DNA of 64,000 nucleotides from Paenibacillus glycanilyticus NBRC 16618 (GCF_004000805.1 NZ_BILY01000032.1:1-64000); one strand, 5' to 3'. Shown: positions 8,145-17,010, counted from the first letter of the stretch. Made by a program: numbers and translations. The notes: a model not told the origin generated them from the sequence alone.

Positions 8145-8851
8145 TGACGGAGGCGCCAACTATAGAAGTGCTGATTGTGGAGGACGATGTCAAAATCGCT
8201 GAAATCAACAGACGCTTTGTGGAACAAATCGAAGGTTTTCATGTCGTCGGCATTGCTACCGACGACACACAAGCCCGGACGCAACTGGAAGTGTTAAATC
8301 CCCAGCTCGTGCTGCTCGACATATACTTTCCCGATACGAACGGATTAAGCATGCTGCACTACATCCGTCAGCATTATCGGGATACGGACGTCATAATGAT
8401 TACCGCCGCAAGAGAAAGCGAAGCGGTGCGTGAAGCAATCCGTGGCGGTGCATTCGATTATATTATGAAACCGCTCGTCTTTAACCGGCTCAGGGAAACA
8501 CTCCTTCGCTATGTTGCCTTTCAGACAGAGCTGCACCGTTTAGCGCATTCGCATACCGTTAACCAGAACGATATCGACCGCGTGCTTGCCGGTTCGAGCA
8601 AGGTTGAGATTGCTGCAGATTCCATGCTGCTGCCCAAAGGAATTGACAAGCTCACGCTGGAGAAGGTCGTACAAACGCTCGCCTCCGAGAGCAAGGGCTT
8701 GTCGGCTGAGCAGGTTGCGAAGCTGATCGGCACGAGTCGCTCGACGAGCAGGCGGTATTTGGAGCACCTTGTCGGACTAGGCAACGTCTATGCCGATCTG
8801 TCCTACGGTGTCGTCGGCCGGCCGGAGCGTGTCTACCGAACGAAGAAATAG
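8141..8851 (+). CDS. CitB/DctR-type response regulator
   Basis: 236 residues. The receiver domain (1-~125) has the acidic pocket (IVEDD), phosphoacceptor Asp60 (LLDIYFPDTNG), Thr in MITAA and Lys in IMKPL. A linker is followed by a C-terminal helix-turn-helix (LSAEQVAKLIGTSRSTSRRYLEHL) of the CitB type. It overlaps the kinase gene by 4 bases, so the pair is translationally coupled. Expected to activate tctCBA and possibly the malic enzyme operon in response to an external carboxylate. It ends 17 bases before the convergent beta-galactosidase gene with no clear terminator between. Confidence 0.93.
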   Translation: MMTEAPTIEVLIVEDDVKIAEINRRFVEQIEGFHVVGIATDDTQARTQLEVLNPQLVLLDIYFPDTNGLSMLHYIRQHYRDTDVIMITAARESEAVREAIRGGAFDYIMKPLVFNRLRETLLRYVAFQTELHRLAHSHTVNQNDIDRVLAGSSKVEIAADSMLLPKGIDKLTLEKVVQTLASESKGLSAEQVAKLIGTSRSTSRRYLEHLVGLGNVYADLSYGVVGRPERVYRTKK

Positions 8852-8867
8852 AATGGCTGACACAAAG

Positions 8868-10853
8868 CTATACGTTTTTCTGTGGAAGCTCCACGATTTC
8901 GATCGCATAAGGCTCCATTGTTAAGACTTGGTCCATATCACAATCGTTGAAGATACTTCTATATATCCCATCAAGCTGTACGGTCTGTGGCTTACGCGTA
9001 AGGTTCATTAGGAACAAATATCGTGTTGACTCATTTGCACGCAATGAGATTTGAACACCTTCAGGTAATCCAGGGAATAAGTGCAGGCCTGATTCGTCTG
9101 CAGCCTTTTTAAAGAAATCTACATAAAAAGCTTCCTCAGGAATCGTTCCCAAGTAGTACACTTTGCCTTCACCTAAAGCGTGAACGGTTGCAGCGGTCTG
9201 TCCGGCGAAGAAATCATCTTCGTACCATGCTACAGGTTCCGCACTTTGAGGTGATAAGATGTCGCACCATTGACTGCAGGAGTAAGACTTGTCTTGCCAA
9301 CGAATAGTATGAACATCTCTGCCTATTGGATCGTACTCCGCTACAGTGACCCCCGCAGCATCGGAAAGAGGTCCGGGCAAAGGTCGAATCCAACATATGT
9401 TATTTGGATTCTTCACGCCTGTTCGAGGCATCAATACAAGCGTCGCCCCATTCTTGACGCATTCCTCCAAACGTGACGCTAGATCTGGGTCGAGCAAGAA
9501 TAGCGAAGGAGCCACAATGAGCTTATATCCGCTCAGGTCTTCATTCTCGCTCAGTACATCTGTCATAATGCCTAGTTTAGTGAAGGCGCGATGAATTGTT
9601 TTTATATTATCGAAATAATCCATTCCTTCTACTTGCGGCTGCATCTGAAAGGCGTTAAATTGATCGTGCGAATGAAGGATAACCGCTTCGCTCTGTACTT
9701 TTGTCCTTTCTAAGAGAGGAGCAAGTTTCTGTACTTCTTGGCAGAGTCCACGGTACTCTTCAAACCGCCTGCCGGGTACATTACTATGGTCAATCAGCCC
9801 GTGCCAGAATTGTTCTGCTCCCGACGGAGCGCTCCGCCACCGGAAATGCACAAGCGTATCCGCTCCACGTGCAATGCATTGCCAAGCAAAGGCTCGTATA
9901 AATCCAGGATGTGGTGTTCGCCACATCGGCATCCAGCAGCCTGGGGGACCGCTAATCGTCTCCATGATCCAGAAATTCTGCCGTTTGATTCCGCGCGTCA
10001 AATCCAAGGTCAATGCTCCACTATATCCACTTGAAACATCCTTTTCCGGACTCGTGCTCGGATAATAATCAAGGGAGACAAAGTCCAGATTCTCACAAAG
10101 TTTGTAGTAATCTAGGCTCATCGGATAGCTCCAGATGTTGTGTGTAACGAAATGATTCGGACAATGCTTCTTCAAGATGTTCAATTGCAGTTGTTGGAAC
10201 TCGACTACCGAATCGGTTTCAAAACGTTTGTAATCCAGTAAATACGATGGATTTTTATGCTTGGTGCCTCCTAGTGGGGTAGTGATTTGTGACCAATTGC
10301 TGTATTCCCCGCTCCAAACGACAGTCCCCCATTCTGAGTTGACTGCCTCGATAGAACCATACTTATTTTGCAACCAATCCCGGAACCGCGAATTGCAATG
10401 ATCGCAGTTGCACTCATGCAGACCGAACTCATTATCAATCTGCCATCCTACGACAGCTGGGTTAGCCGCATAGTGAAGCGCAAGCTTTTCCACGATTAAG
10501 GTCGAGTAGTGTCTCATTGAAAGGCTATTATAACATCGGTGTCCCCGAACTCCGGGATAGTGCGGATGCAGCTGTGCATCACGCGGCAGTACATCTGGAT
10601 ACTCATGGACAAGCCAATTCGGAGGTGTACAGGTCGGGGTTCCGATAACAACCTGGATAGCATGTTTTGCAAATGTATCGATTGCATCATCAAGCCACGT
10701 AAAGTCATAACAGCCTTCCGTGGGCTCTAATCTAGACCAAGCGAATTCAGCAACACGAATCAGGCTGACGCCCGTATCTTGCATGAGCTTCGCATCTTTC
10801 TCCCACATGGAGCGATCCCAATGCTCCGGGTAGTAATCCATCCCCATTCTCAT
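8868..10853 (-). CDS. GH42 beta-galactosidase
   Basis: 661 residues from the ATG at 10853, chosen because GGAG lies 9 bases upstream; an ATG at 10880 would add nine residues without a ribosome site. It is a cytoplasmic GH42 enzyme: MGMDYYPEHW opening the TIM barrel, acid/base Glu142 in WQIDNEFG, nucleophile Glu298 in FWIMETISG, and the GH42 zinc-cluster cysteines (HECNCDHCNSRF). Trimerisation and C-terminal beta domains follow at ~385-590. It hydrolyses beta-galactosides, often plant galactan or galacto-oligosaccharides rather than lactose. No signal peptide. The divergent AraC gene is the probable regulator. Confidence 0.94.
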   Translation of the reverse strand: MRMGMDYYPEHWDRSMWEKDAKLMQDTGVSLIRVAEFAWSRLEPTEGCYDFTWLDDAIDTFAKHAIQVVIGTPTCTPPNWLVHEYPDVLPRDAQLHPHYPGVRGHRCYNSLSMRHYSTLIVEKLALHYAANPAVVGWQIDNEFGLHECNCDHCNSRFRDWLQNKYGSIEAVNSEWGTVVWSGEYSNWSQITTPLGGTKHKNPSYLLDYKRFETDSVVEFQQLQLNILKKHCPNHFVTHNIWSYPMSLDYYKLCENLDFVSLDYYPSTSPEKDVSSGYSGALTLDLTRGIKRQNFWIMETISGPPGCWMPMWRTPHPGFIRAFAWQCIARGADTLVHFRWRSAPSGAEQFWHGLIDHSNVPGRRFEEYRGLCQEVQKLAPLLERTKVQSEAVILHSHDQFNAFQMQPQVEGMDYFDNIKTIHRAFTKLGIMTDVLSENEDLSGYKLIVAPSLFLLDPDLASRLEECVKNGATLVLMPRTGVKNPNNICWIRPLPGPLSDAAGVTVAEYDPIGRDVHTIRWQDKSYSCSQWCDILSPQSAEPVAWYEDDFFAGQTAATVHALGEGKVYYLGTIPEEAFYVDFFKKAADESGLHLFPGLPEGVQISLRANESTRYLFLMNLTRKPQTVQLDGIYRSIFNDCDMDQVLTMEPYAIEIVELPQKNV

Positions 10854-10990
10854 CTGATAATTCTCCATTTCTGATATCATTATTTTGCTTGCAATTCATT
10901 CAATAGGCTTATTATATTATTTATATAAAGAGCATTAAATCACACTTTTTTGTTATACATATCACTATTATGCTATTTGAGGTGAGATCA

Positions 10991-11842
10991 TTGCGCATAA
11001 ATCACTTTGTTCCTGACCCACGATTCGAACGCTTTCTCTGTTACCCAGAATCATTTGGCCACTACGCAAACGAGACAGAGCACTACGAGAACCGGCCTAA
11101 TGGACTCACCACATACAACTGGCATATCGTTCGGGCTGGCAAGGGATATGTTCGGATCGGAGAGAAAACCGTGGAGCTGAACAGTGGTACAGGTTTTCTA
11201 TACGGTCCAGGTGTGCCACAGCAATACTACGCTGACAGTTTTGAGCCATGGGATATCAGGTGGATTCATTTTACGGCTCGCGGTTTAGGTACACTACTGC
11301 AAGGACGGGGGGATCGAGAGCCTTGGCTCTTCTCGTGGGAAGGCGTAGAAGGGCTTGACCAGTTGTGGTCAGAATTGTTAGATTTCCGCATGCCTCCAAT
11401 GCAGGAAGGAGCAGCTAGATTATCTGCCATTACTTATGAAATGATCGCTTTAATCGTGCAGCATGCTGAGACTATTGAAGGCAACCCTAAACCTGGAATG
11501 CGGGACAGGCTAACTGTGGCAGCGGAGTGGATACGCTCACACTGCCATGAGCCGCTCACGCTCGAGCAGATGTCATCGCAAGCTAGCTGCAGTCCTTCGC
11601 ATTTCAGCAGGCAGTTCCACAGCTTAATTGGGAAGACTCCGATTGAGTATTTAACGGAATGCCGTATTCTCCAATCCAAAAACCTACTGGTATCGACGAG
11701 CATGACCATAAAGAATATTGCTGAGCTTGTCGGTTTTGCAAACAGTACATACTTCATTCAGCGGTTCCGAAAGTCAGAGGGGATGACCCCGGAACAATTC
11801 CGAATACTACGAGGTGCCGGAAACAACCAACAAATTAACTGA
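10991..11842 (+). CDS. AraC-family transcriptional regulator (near GH42)
   Basis: 283 residues from TTG at 10991, favoured because GAGGTGAG sits 5-8 bases upstream; the in-frame ATG at 10970 overlaps that site. The N-terminal ~150 residues form a cupin-type sugar-sensing domain (RAGKGYVRIG..., GTGFLYGPGVPQQY). The C-terminal ~100 residues hold two helix-turn-helix motifs (LTLEQMSSQASCSPSHFSRQF and IKNIAELVGFANSTYFIQRFRK). It is divergent from the beta-galactosidase, and AraC/cupin regulators in Paenibacillus commonly activate an adjacent glycosidase gene in response to its sugar. A hairpin terminator follows the stop. Confidence 0.9.
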   Translation: MRINHFVPDPRFERFLCYPESFGHYANETEHYENRPNGLTTYNWHIVRAGKGYVRIGEKTVELNSGTGFLYGPGVPQQYYADSFEPWDIRWIHFTARGLGTLLQGRGDREPWLFSWEGVEGLDQLWSELLDFRMPPMQEGAARLSAITYEMIALIVQHAETIEGNPKPGMRDRLTVAAEWIRSHCHEPLTLEQMSSQASCSPSHFSRQFHSLIGKTPIEYLTECRILQSKNLLVSTSMTIKNIAELVGFANSTYFIQRFRKSEGMTPEQFRILRGAGNNQQIN

Positions 11843-11843
11843 A

Positions 11844-11882
11844 AAGACCGAGTAGAGCATTGATCTCCTCAGTCTTTTTTTT
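11844..11882 (+). terminator. Terminator after AraC gene
   Basis: AAGACCGAG and CTCAGTCTT arms (one mismatch) followed by a run of T residues, immediately after the stop at 11842. Confidence 0.75.
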
Positions 11883-11940
11883 GTTGCTTCATTTCCGGTC
11901 GTTTCCACTTTGTTGAACTAAAGCCAATTAAGCAGCTTGA

Positions 11941-12066
11941 TAAAAACAAAGAAAAACCCTTGATACACAAAGGTTTTTCTTTGTTTTTATTATGGTGGAG
12001 TCAAGAGGGATTCGGACCTCGTTTCGCTCGTCTTCTCATCATGGGATGCCCGAATCTTTTATTGAG
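11941..12066 (-). repeat. tRNA-3'-end-like repeat, copy A
   Basis: About 125 bp that recurs at 56998-57122. It has a perfect 17-bp inverted repeat (11942-11958 with 11972-11988), then on the minus strand a T-arm/acceptor-like stretch ending in CTCCACCA, as in the tRNA-Ala gene at 57312-57387. The 5' half of a tRNA is absent, so this is not a functional tRNA. The far end holds TCATGGGATGCCCGAATC, also found with one mismatch at 45-62. It may be a degenerate tRNA-derived element or an integration scar. Confidence 0.6.
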
Positions 12067-12123
12067 TGGCTGACGATGCTTACTCATCTTATTAACTTAA
12101 CGAATTCATATATCGTTGCAGGT

Positions 12124-13449
12124 CTATGAAATGGTATGAGAAAGTGTATTATGATTACGCGGAACCGAGAGTCCTAGGTTTCCGCGAAGAGTATCGCTTT
12201 CGTACTCTGTACGGAACAAGCCTCGCTGTTGCAGGACTGGCACGACCAAATCAACAAAATCGATCAAGCCATTCGGAACGACTGTATAGATATTAAAACC
12301 GTCCGCCGCCCCACCTTCAAACCATTCTTGTATCCGATCGGCCACCTTCTCAGGCGTGCCGAAAAACGCGGTACGAGGCGTAGAAACCCGAAGCGCCACT
12401 TGACGAAGCGTCAGCTTTTGCTCCCTTGCATCACGCTTGATCATATCAGTCGTGCTGCGGAAGCTGTTACTGCCCACATCGCCGATATCAGGGAAAGGCT
12501 CATCCAATGGAAAAATAGAGAAATCGAAATGATCGAAAAAGCGTCCCAAATAATTCAAGGCTTGTTTAATTTCAACCAATTCGACAATCTCCTGATACTT
12601 TCGTTCTGCCTCTTCTTCTGTTCTGCCGACAATCGGACTTATACCCGGGAAAATCAAGATCTCATCCGCTTTCCGTCCATACGTCTCAGCTCTTGCTTTT
12701 ACGTCCCGGTAGTAAGCTCTCGCTTCTTCAAATGTTCCATACGGCGTATAAACAGCATCTGCCGACTTAGCAGCTAGATCTCTTCCTGACTCCGAAGCCC
12801 CAGCTTGAAATACAATGGGATATCCCTGCTTGGATCGCGCTACATTTAATGGACCCCGTACTGAAAAATGAGGGCCTTTGTGGTTTAGTGTATGCAGCTT
12901 AGACGGCTCGAAGAAAACGCCGTTCACTTTGTCCCCGATAAAAGCATCATCTTCCCACGAATCCCACAAGCCTTTGACAACCCCTAAATGCTCTTCAGCT
13001 ATTTCGTAGCGCAAGCCGTGATTCGGGTGTTCCCCCTTTCCGAAATTGAGTGCCGAGCCTTCCAATGACGAAGTGACTACGTTCCACCCCGCTCTTCCAC
13101 CGCTCAATTGATCTATCGATGCGAATTGCCGGGCAACCGTAAACGGTTCGCTATAAGAAGTGGAAACCGTCGCGACAAGTCCTATGTTTGATGTTGCCCC
13201 AGCCAAATTGGATAAAAGGGTCAGCGGCTCAAATCGGTTTAAAAAATGAGGATTGGATTTCTCATTAATAAACAACCCGTCTGCGATAAATAAAAAATCA
13301 AATTTACCTTCTTCCGCCTTAAGTGCCTGCTTTTTATAAAAATCAATACTAACGCTAGCATTTATTGGAATCTCCGGATGACGCCAAAAGGCGATACTGT
13401 TGCCCACTCCGTTTAATTCCGCCCCTAGCTTTAATTGCCTTTGAGACAT
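12124..13449 (-). CDS. NtaA/SnaA/DszA-family flavin-dependent monooxygenase (first copy)
   Basis: 441 residues, the usual length for this luciferase-like (LLM) family; RBS GGGGGAT before the ATG. Family marks are KLGAELNGVGNSIAFWRHPEIP, FDFLFIADGLFINEK, ARQFASIDQLSGGRAGWNVVTS with the FMN-binding AGWN, and PIVFQAGASESGRDLAA. These FMNH2-dependent enzymes oxidise substrates such as nitrilotriacetate, dibenzothiophene sulfone or S-alkyl cysteines, with reduced flavin from a separate reductase not found here. Co-transcribed with the OsmC gene 33 bases upstream. With MetNIQ and a second copy at 17011 it suggests sulfur recovery from an organic sulfur compound; the substrate is unknown. Confidence 0.88.
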   Translation of the reverse strand: MSQRQLKLGAELNGVGNSIAFWRHPEIPINASVSIDFYKKQALKAEEGKFDFLFIADGLFINEKSNPHFLNRFEPLTLLSNLAGATSNIGLVATVSTSYSEPFTVARQFASIDQLSGGRAGWNVVTSSLEGSALNFGKGEHPNHGLRYEIAEEHLGVVKGLWDSWEDDAFIGDKVNGVFFEPSKLHTLNHKGPHFSVRGPLNVARSKQGYPIVFQAGASESGRDLAAKSADAVYTPYGTFEEARAYYRDVKARAETYGRKADEILIFPGISPIVGRTEEEAERKYQEIVELVEIKQALNYLGRFFDHFDFSIFPLDEPFPDIGDVGSNSFRSTTDMIKRDAREQKLTLRQVALRVSTPRTAFFGTPEKVADRIQEWFEGGAADGFNIYTVVPNGLIDFVDLVVPVLQQRGLFRTEYESDTLRGNLGLSVPRNHNTLSHTIS

Positions 13450-13481
13450 GGTTATCCCCCATTTTTCCCTGGAAATGGACT

Positions 13482-14027
13482 CTACAACACTGTTGCTGAG
13501 CTTAGACGACTGATTTCCAATTGCCCTTCAATTTGCTGAGGGTTGCGAAGCAGGTTGAAGATCGGACAAACCTGTTCGATCGCTTGATGGAGCGCCTGCA
13601 ATGTTTCCTCTGACTCTTCGGATCCTATTATCAATTTGTAGTGAATGTTATGAGGGTAAATCGGGATATGCTCGTAGCCCGGACGACCCGCTAGCGGGTG
13701 CATCTCCCCTGTTACTTCAACTTCAAGCGAGTGAAGAGAGACTTGTCTTTCAGCAGCTTGGATTAATGCAATGTGCGTCAGGCAGCTTCCGAGCACCCCA
13801 AGCTGAAGCTCAGGAGAAGAGGGACCAAGATTATAGCCCGCGAAATCCGGCGGACTGTCGCTTATGACTTGGAAGTCCCGAATTCGGATTTCCCGAACAC
13901 CGCTTCTTCCTGACGCTCTTACCTTAGCACTGATAGAATTAACTTGATCCGGCTGTTTCTCGGCTTGAACTCTACGCGTTAGAAGTGCTTCCCTTTTCTG
14001 TTTCAAGTATTCATTTAAGGTTCCCAT
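13482..14027 (-). CDS. OsmC-family peroxide-reducing protein (first copy)
   Basis: 181 residues from ATG 14027 (AAAGGGG upstream); a longer frame to 14111 lacks a good ribosome site. OsmC/Ohr fold with the two redox cysteines in LGVLGSCLTHIAL and EQVCPIFNLLRNP. Such proteins reduce organic hydroperoxides through a thiol pair. It is the first gene of a two-gene unit with the flavin monooxygenase at 12124, which can leak peroxide, so a protective or sulfur-linked role is plausible. The N-terminal ~45 residues are basic and polar and absent from the shortest OsmC proteins. Confidence 0.85.
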   Translation of the reverse strand: MGTLNEYLKQKREALLTRRVQAEKQPDQVNSISAKVRASGRSGVREIRIRDFQVISDSPPDFAGYNLGPSSPELQLGVLGSCLTHIALIQAAERQVSLHSLEVEVTGEMHPLAGRPGYEHIPIYPHNIHYKLIIGSEESEETLQALHQAIEQVCPIFNLLRNPQQIEGQLEISRLSSATVL

Positions 14028-14358
14028 GCTTCTACTATCCCCTTTCCTATATAACGATCCACTTTGAAGTCCGGCCCATGTACTGAAAGCAAACTTAAAC
14101 AGATAAATCACCTAAAAATAGTTGGTTTTAAATAATATAGAACAACTCAAACAGCCACGTCTAATATAAAAGATCAATACGCTCATTTTACATTTCTATA
14201 ATTGATCACAAAGAAGCTCACCTATCCTTCTTGGATTCAAACGCCGTACCCTACTTGAAACAGACACAAAAAAACGCAGCCCTTATCAGGTTGCGTTACA
14301 GACTGTCGAGAAAAGTCTCGACAGTCATCTTTATTCCTACAATATTACTATTATTTGC
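14028..14358. other. Intergenic region, osmC leader and met operon end
   Basis: This 331-base gap holds the upstream region of the OsmC gene and two hairpins at 14271-14326 that end the met operon. The middle part is AT-rich and shows no open frame or riboswitch-like fold that I can recognise. Confidence 0.5.
14271..14326 (-). terminator. Double hairpin terminator of the met transporter operon
   Basis: Read on the minus strand after the metQ stop at 14359: first a perfect 11-bp hairpin (14301-14311 with 14316-14326), then AACGCA/TGCGTT (14273-14297) followed by seven T residues. Confidence 0.8.
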
Positions 14359-15249
14359 TTAGAACGCAGGAACAACCGCTACTCCGTATTTGTCTTCAAT
14401 AAACTTCTTCACTTCCGGTGTTGTTAACGCGGCGTTTAACTTCTTAATCTCATCCCGGTTTTCGTCACCGCTTCTTACAACGATGACATTCGCGTACGGA
14501 GAATTTGCATCTTCCCTGAACAATGCGCTCTGCGGATCGATCTTGGCCTCCAAAACCAAGTTTGTATTAATAATCGCTCCGTCCAGATCCGGCAGAGATC
14601 TTGGCAATGTAGCGGAATCCGCTTCTACGAACTTGAGTTTTTTCGGATTGTCGATGATATCCTTCGGTGTTGCCTCGTAAGTCGTCAGTCCGTCTTTGAG
14701 CTTGATCAGACCCTGCTGCTGCAGGAGAACGAGAGCACGATATTCATTGGACGGATTGTTAGGAATGCCGATTGTTGCTCCCTCTTTGATTTCGTCCTTG
14801 GATTTGAGCTTGCTCGAGTAGAAGCCGATCGGCTCCACGTGCACTTTCGTCGTTACGACGAAGTCGTAGCCCTTCTCGTCTTTGACGGAATCCAGATAAG
14901 GAACGTGTTGGAAGTAGTTGGCGTCGATCTGCTTCTCCTGCAAGGCCGGATTCAACTGCCCTTCATCGTCGAGTACTTCGATCTCCAGATTAACGCCTTC
15001 CTCTTTAAGCTTAGGCTTGATGAATTCTAAAATTTCGGCATGAGGCACGGCTGCCGCTCCCACTTTTAACGTGACTTCTTTAACCGGCTCGGAGGCGGAC
15101 GAAGACGGACTGTCGCTCGGATTCTGATTAGCGGAGGCTTGCGGAGAACTATTGCCGGAGGACCCGTTGTTATTCGAACCGCAAGCAGCGGCAATCAGAC
15201 TCACAACAAACAGGAAGGCAACAAGGACGGCCATTCTTTTCTTAGACAT
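14359..15249 (-). CDS. metQ: MetQ/NlpA-family methionine-type binding lipoprotein
   Basis: 296 residues from ATG 15249 (AGGAGAG upstream). A lipobox LIAAACGS ends the signal peptide, followed by a Ser/Asn-rich linker to ~residue 55. The NlpA fold shows KVGAAAVPHAEILEFIKPKL, YFQHVPYLD, GATIGIPNNPSNEYRALVLLQ and ADSATLPRSLPDLDGAIINTNL. It delivers methionine or an analogue to MetNI. It is the third gene of the metN-metI-metQ operon. The flanking monooxygenases suggest the substrate could be an oxidised or S-alkylated sulfur amino acid; this is inference. Confidence 0.93.
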   Translation of the reverse strand: MSKKRMAVLVAFLFVVSLIAAACGSNNNGSSGNSSPQASANQNPSDSPSSSASEPVKEVTLKVGAAAVPHAEILEFIKPKLKEEGVNLEIEVLDDEGQLNPALQEKQIDANYFQHVPYLDSVKDEKGYDFVVTTKVHVEPIGFYSSKLKSKDEIKEGATIGIPNNPSNEYRALVLLQQQGLIKLKDGLTTYEATPKDIIDNPKKLKFVEADSATLPRSLPDLDGAIINTNLVLEAKIDPQSALFREDANSPYANVIVVRSGDENRDEIKKLNAALTTPEVKKFIEDKYGVAVVPAF

Positions 15250-15326
15250 TTTCTCTCTCCTACTTTCCATTTTTATATTTGTAATAGTATTAAACTATCA
15301 AGTCGCTCTTCCCTGGCAAACCAGGA

Positions 15327-15995
15327 TTATTCAAGCTTATAACGCCTGTTGTGAATGGACTTCGCTATCCCATCGCCGGTCAACTGAATGGCTTGAATCA
15401 GGAGTATGATAACCAAAACGGTTGCGAACATAATATCCTCCCTGAATCGTTGGTAGCCGAAGCGAATCGCTAGACTTCCTAGTCCGCCAGCTCCAATAGC
15501 TCCGGCAACCGCCGTTAATTCGGTGATTCCGATGATGGCAATCGTTACGCCTCGCACAAGCGCAGGCAGCGCTTCGGGTATGAGAACCCGGAAGATGATC
15601 GTAACGGGCGAAGCACCGACTGCGATCGCCGCTTCAATCTTCCCCGCGCCCACTTCCTTCAACGAATTTTCCACAATTCGTCCCAGGAAAGGAGCAGCAC
15701 CGATCGATAACGCAACGATAGCCGCGGTTGGACCAAGCGACGTTCCTACGATTAGGCGCGCTAGGGGAAGCAACAGCACGATCAGGATAATAAACGGAAT
15801 CGACCGGATGCCGTTGATGAGGAAGCTTATCACCTTGTTGACATGCACGGACTGTAAGACATGTCCTTTATCTGTTACGACAAGCAGAATACCAAGGGCC
15901 ATTCCCAATAGAAGAGCGAAGAAGGATGACCAGGCCACCATATAGAGAGTCTCTCGTAGAGCTTTCCACAGGAGCTCGAATAAATCGTTTTTCAA
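15327..15995 (-). CDS. metI: MetI-type ABC transporter permease
   Basis: 222 residues with five membrane segments and the permease coupling loop GAGKIEAAIAVGASPVTIIFRVLIPEALP (EAA motif) near residue 135. TTG start at 15995 overlaps the metN stop and is preceded by GGGGAGGG. It forms the channel of the MetNIQ importer. Strong similarity to MetI/MetP proteins in length and in the late motif ITAVAGAIGAGGLGSLAIRFGYQRF. Confidence 0.93.
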   Translation of the reverse strand: MKNDLFELLWKALRETLYMVAWSSFFALLLGMALGILLVVTDKGHVLQSVHVNKVISFLINGIRSIPFIILIVLLLPLARLIVGTSLGPTAAIVALSIGAAPFLGRIVENSLKEVGAGKIEAAIAVGASPVTIIFRVLIPEALPALVRGVTIAIIGITELTAVAGAIGAGGLGSLAIRFGYQRFREDIMFATVLVIILLIQAIQLTGDGIAKSIHNRRYKLE

Positions 15996-16777
15996 ATTCC
16001 CTCCCCCAATCCTTCAATCAGGCCTCTTCTATTACGATACTGCTCCAGAACGCCTACGAATTTCCGTGCGGTATCGCTCTCCGGATTCAGGAACAATTTG
16101 GCGACCGGACCGGTCTCCACGATTCTCCCATTCTCGATAACGGCCATGCTATCGCATATATGCTGGAGGACTTCCAACTCGTGAGTAATGAGCACGATCG
16201 TCAGCTTCAACTGGCGGTTAATATCCTTTAGCAGTTCCAGAATGGAATAGGTCGTCTCCGGATCGAGAGCCGAAGTCGCTTCATCGCTTAGAAGTACATC
16301 CGGATCATTCGCGAGCGCGCGGGCTATGCCAACCCTCTGCTTCTGCCCCCCGCTAAGTTGTGCAGGGTATGTCCCTTCCTTGTCGGACAGCTTAACCAAG
16401 TCAAGAATCTCCCGGACACGCTGCCGAATTCGTTCTCTCGGATGACCTGCGACCACGAGCGGAAACGCAACATTCTGATACACGGTTTTACCGTCCAGCA
16501 GATTAAAATGTTGAAAAATCATGCCGATCTTCTGCCGTGCCTTGCGTAGTTTACGACCATTCAATTGCGTAATATCGTCGCCTCCGATCCAGATACGCCC
16601 CGAATCCGGTTCCTCCAGTCGGTTCATACACCGGATCAGCGTGGATTTACCGGCTCCGCTAACCCCGATAACCCCGAAGATTTCCCCAGTGGCTATCTGT
16701 AAATCGATGCGGTCCAGCGCTGAGACACTTCCTTTTGTCGTCAGATAGGTTTTGCTCAGTTGCTCCACGAGAATCAA
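15992..16777 (-). CDS. metN: MetN-type ABC transporter ATP-binding protein
   Basis: 261 residues from TTG 16777, which follows GGAGGTGACGAT. Walker A GVSGAGKS (~residue 39), Q-loop MIFQHFNLL, signature LSGGQKQRVGIARAL, Walker B DVLLSDEATSALDP and H-loop LITHELEV. Typical MetN proteins are ~340 residues with a C-terminal ACT/NIL regulatory domain that causes methionine inhibition. Here the C-terminus stops shortly after VETGPVAKLFLNPES, so that regulatory domain is missing and transport may not be trans-inhibited. First gene of the operon behind a leader with a terminator hairpin. Confidence 0.92.
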   Translation of the reverse strand: MILVEQLSKTYLTTKGSVSALDRIDLQIATGEIFGVIGVSGAGKSTLIRCMNRLEEPDSGRIWIGGDDITQLNGRKLRKARQKIGMIFQHFNLLDGKTVYQNVAFPLVVAGHPRERIRQRVREILDLVKLSDKEGTYPAQLSGGQKQRVGIARALANDPDVLLSDEATSALDPETTYSILELLKDINRQLKLTIVLITHELEVLQHICDSMAVIENGRIVETGPVAKLFLNPESDTARKFVGVLEQYRNRRGLIEGLGEGI

Positions 16778-16805
16778 ATCGTCACCTCCTCATACAAATA
16801 AAAAA

Positions 16806-16850
16806 AACTAAGCCCTTCCCCCTTCATTTGAAGGACGAGTACTTAGTTTC
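16806..16850 (-). terminator. Leader terminator/attenuator upstream of metN
   Basis: On the minus strand the leader folds AAACTAAG...CTTAGTTT with an inner CCTTC/GAAGG stem, followed by eight T residues, about 30 bases before the metN start and ~60 bases after the predicted promoter. A terminator between promoter and start implies conditional readthrough. The sequence does not match the S-box (SAM) riboswitch core. Confidence 0.55.
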
Positions 16851-16912
16851 CAGACATCTGGTCAACTTAATGATCCCCTATTAAATTCTTATTATTCCGA
16901 TATGCTTTAACT

Positions 16913-16941
16913 AATTTAATTCATTTTCCACGAGGTGTCAA
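16913..16941 (-). promoter_or_regulatory. Predicted sigma-A promoter of the metNIQ operon
   Basis: TTGACA (-35, minus strand, 16936-16941) and TAAATT (-10, 16913-16918) separated by 17 bases. Transcription would start near 16905 and run through the leader hairpin at 16806-16850. Confidence 0.6.
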
Positions 16942-17010
16942 TATCTTCCCAAAAAGGAAACCTTTAATTATACTATTCACATGAAAATACTTATGTTTAG
17001 GGGGCATATC

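Noticed and set aside
11989..12066. Functional tRNA gene at repeat copy A
   Set aside because: Only the T-arm and 3' acceptor side resemble a tRNA; the 5' acceptor strand, D-arm and anticodon arm are missing.
16798..16905. S-box (SAM) riboswitch before metN
   Set aside because: The leader is about 100 bases and lacks the conserved S-box core; only a terminator hairpin is visible.
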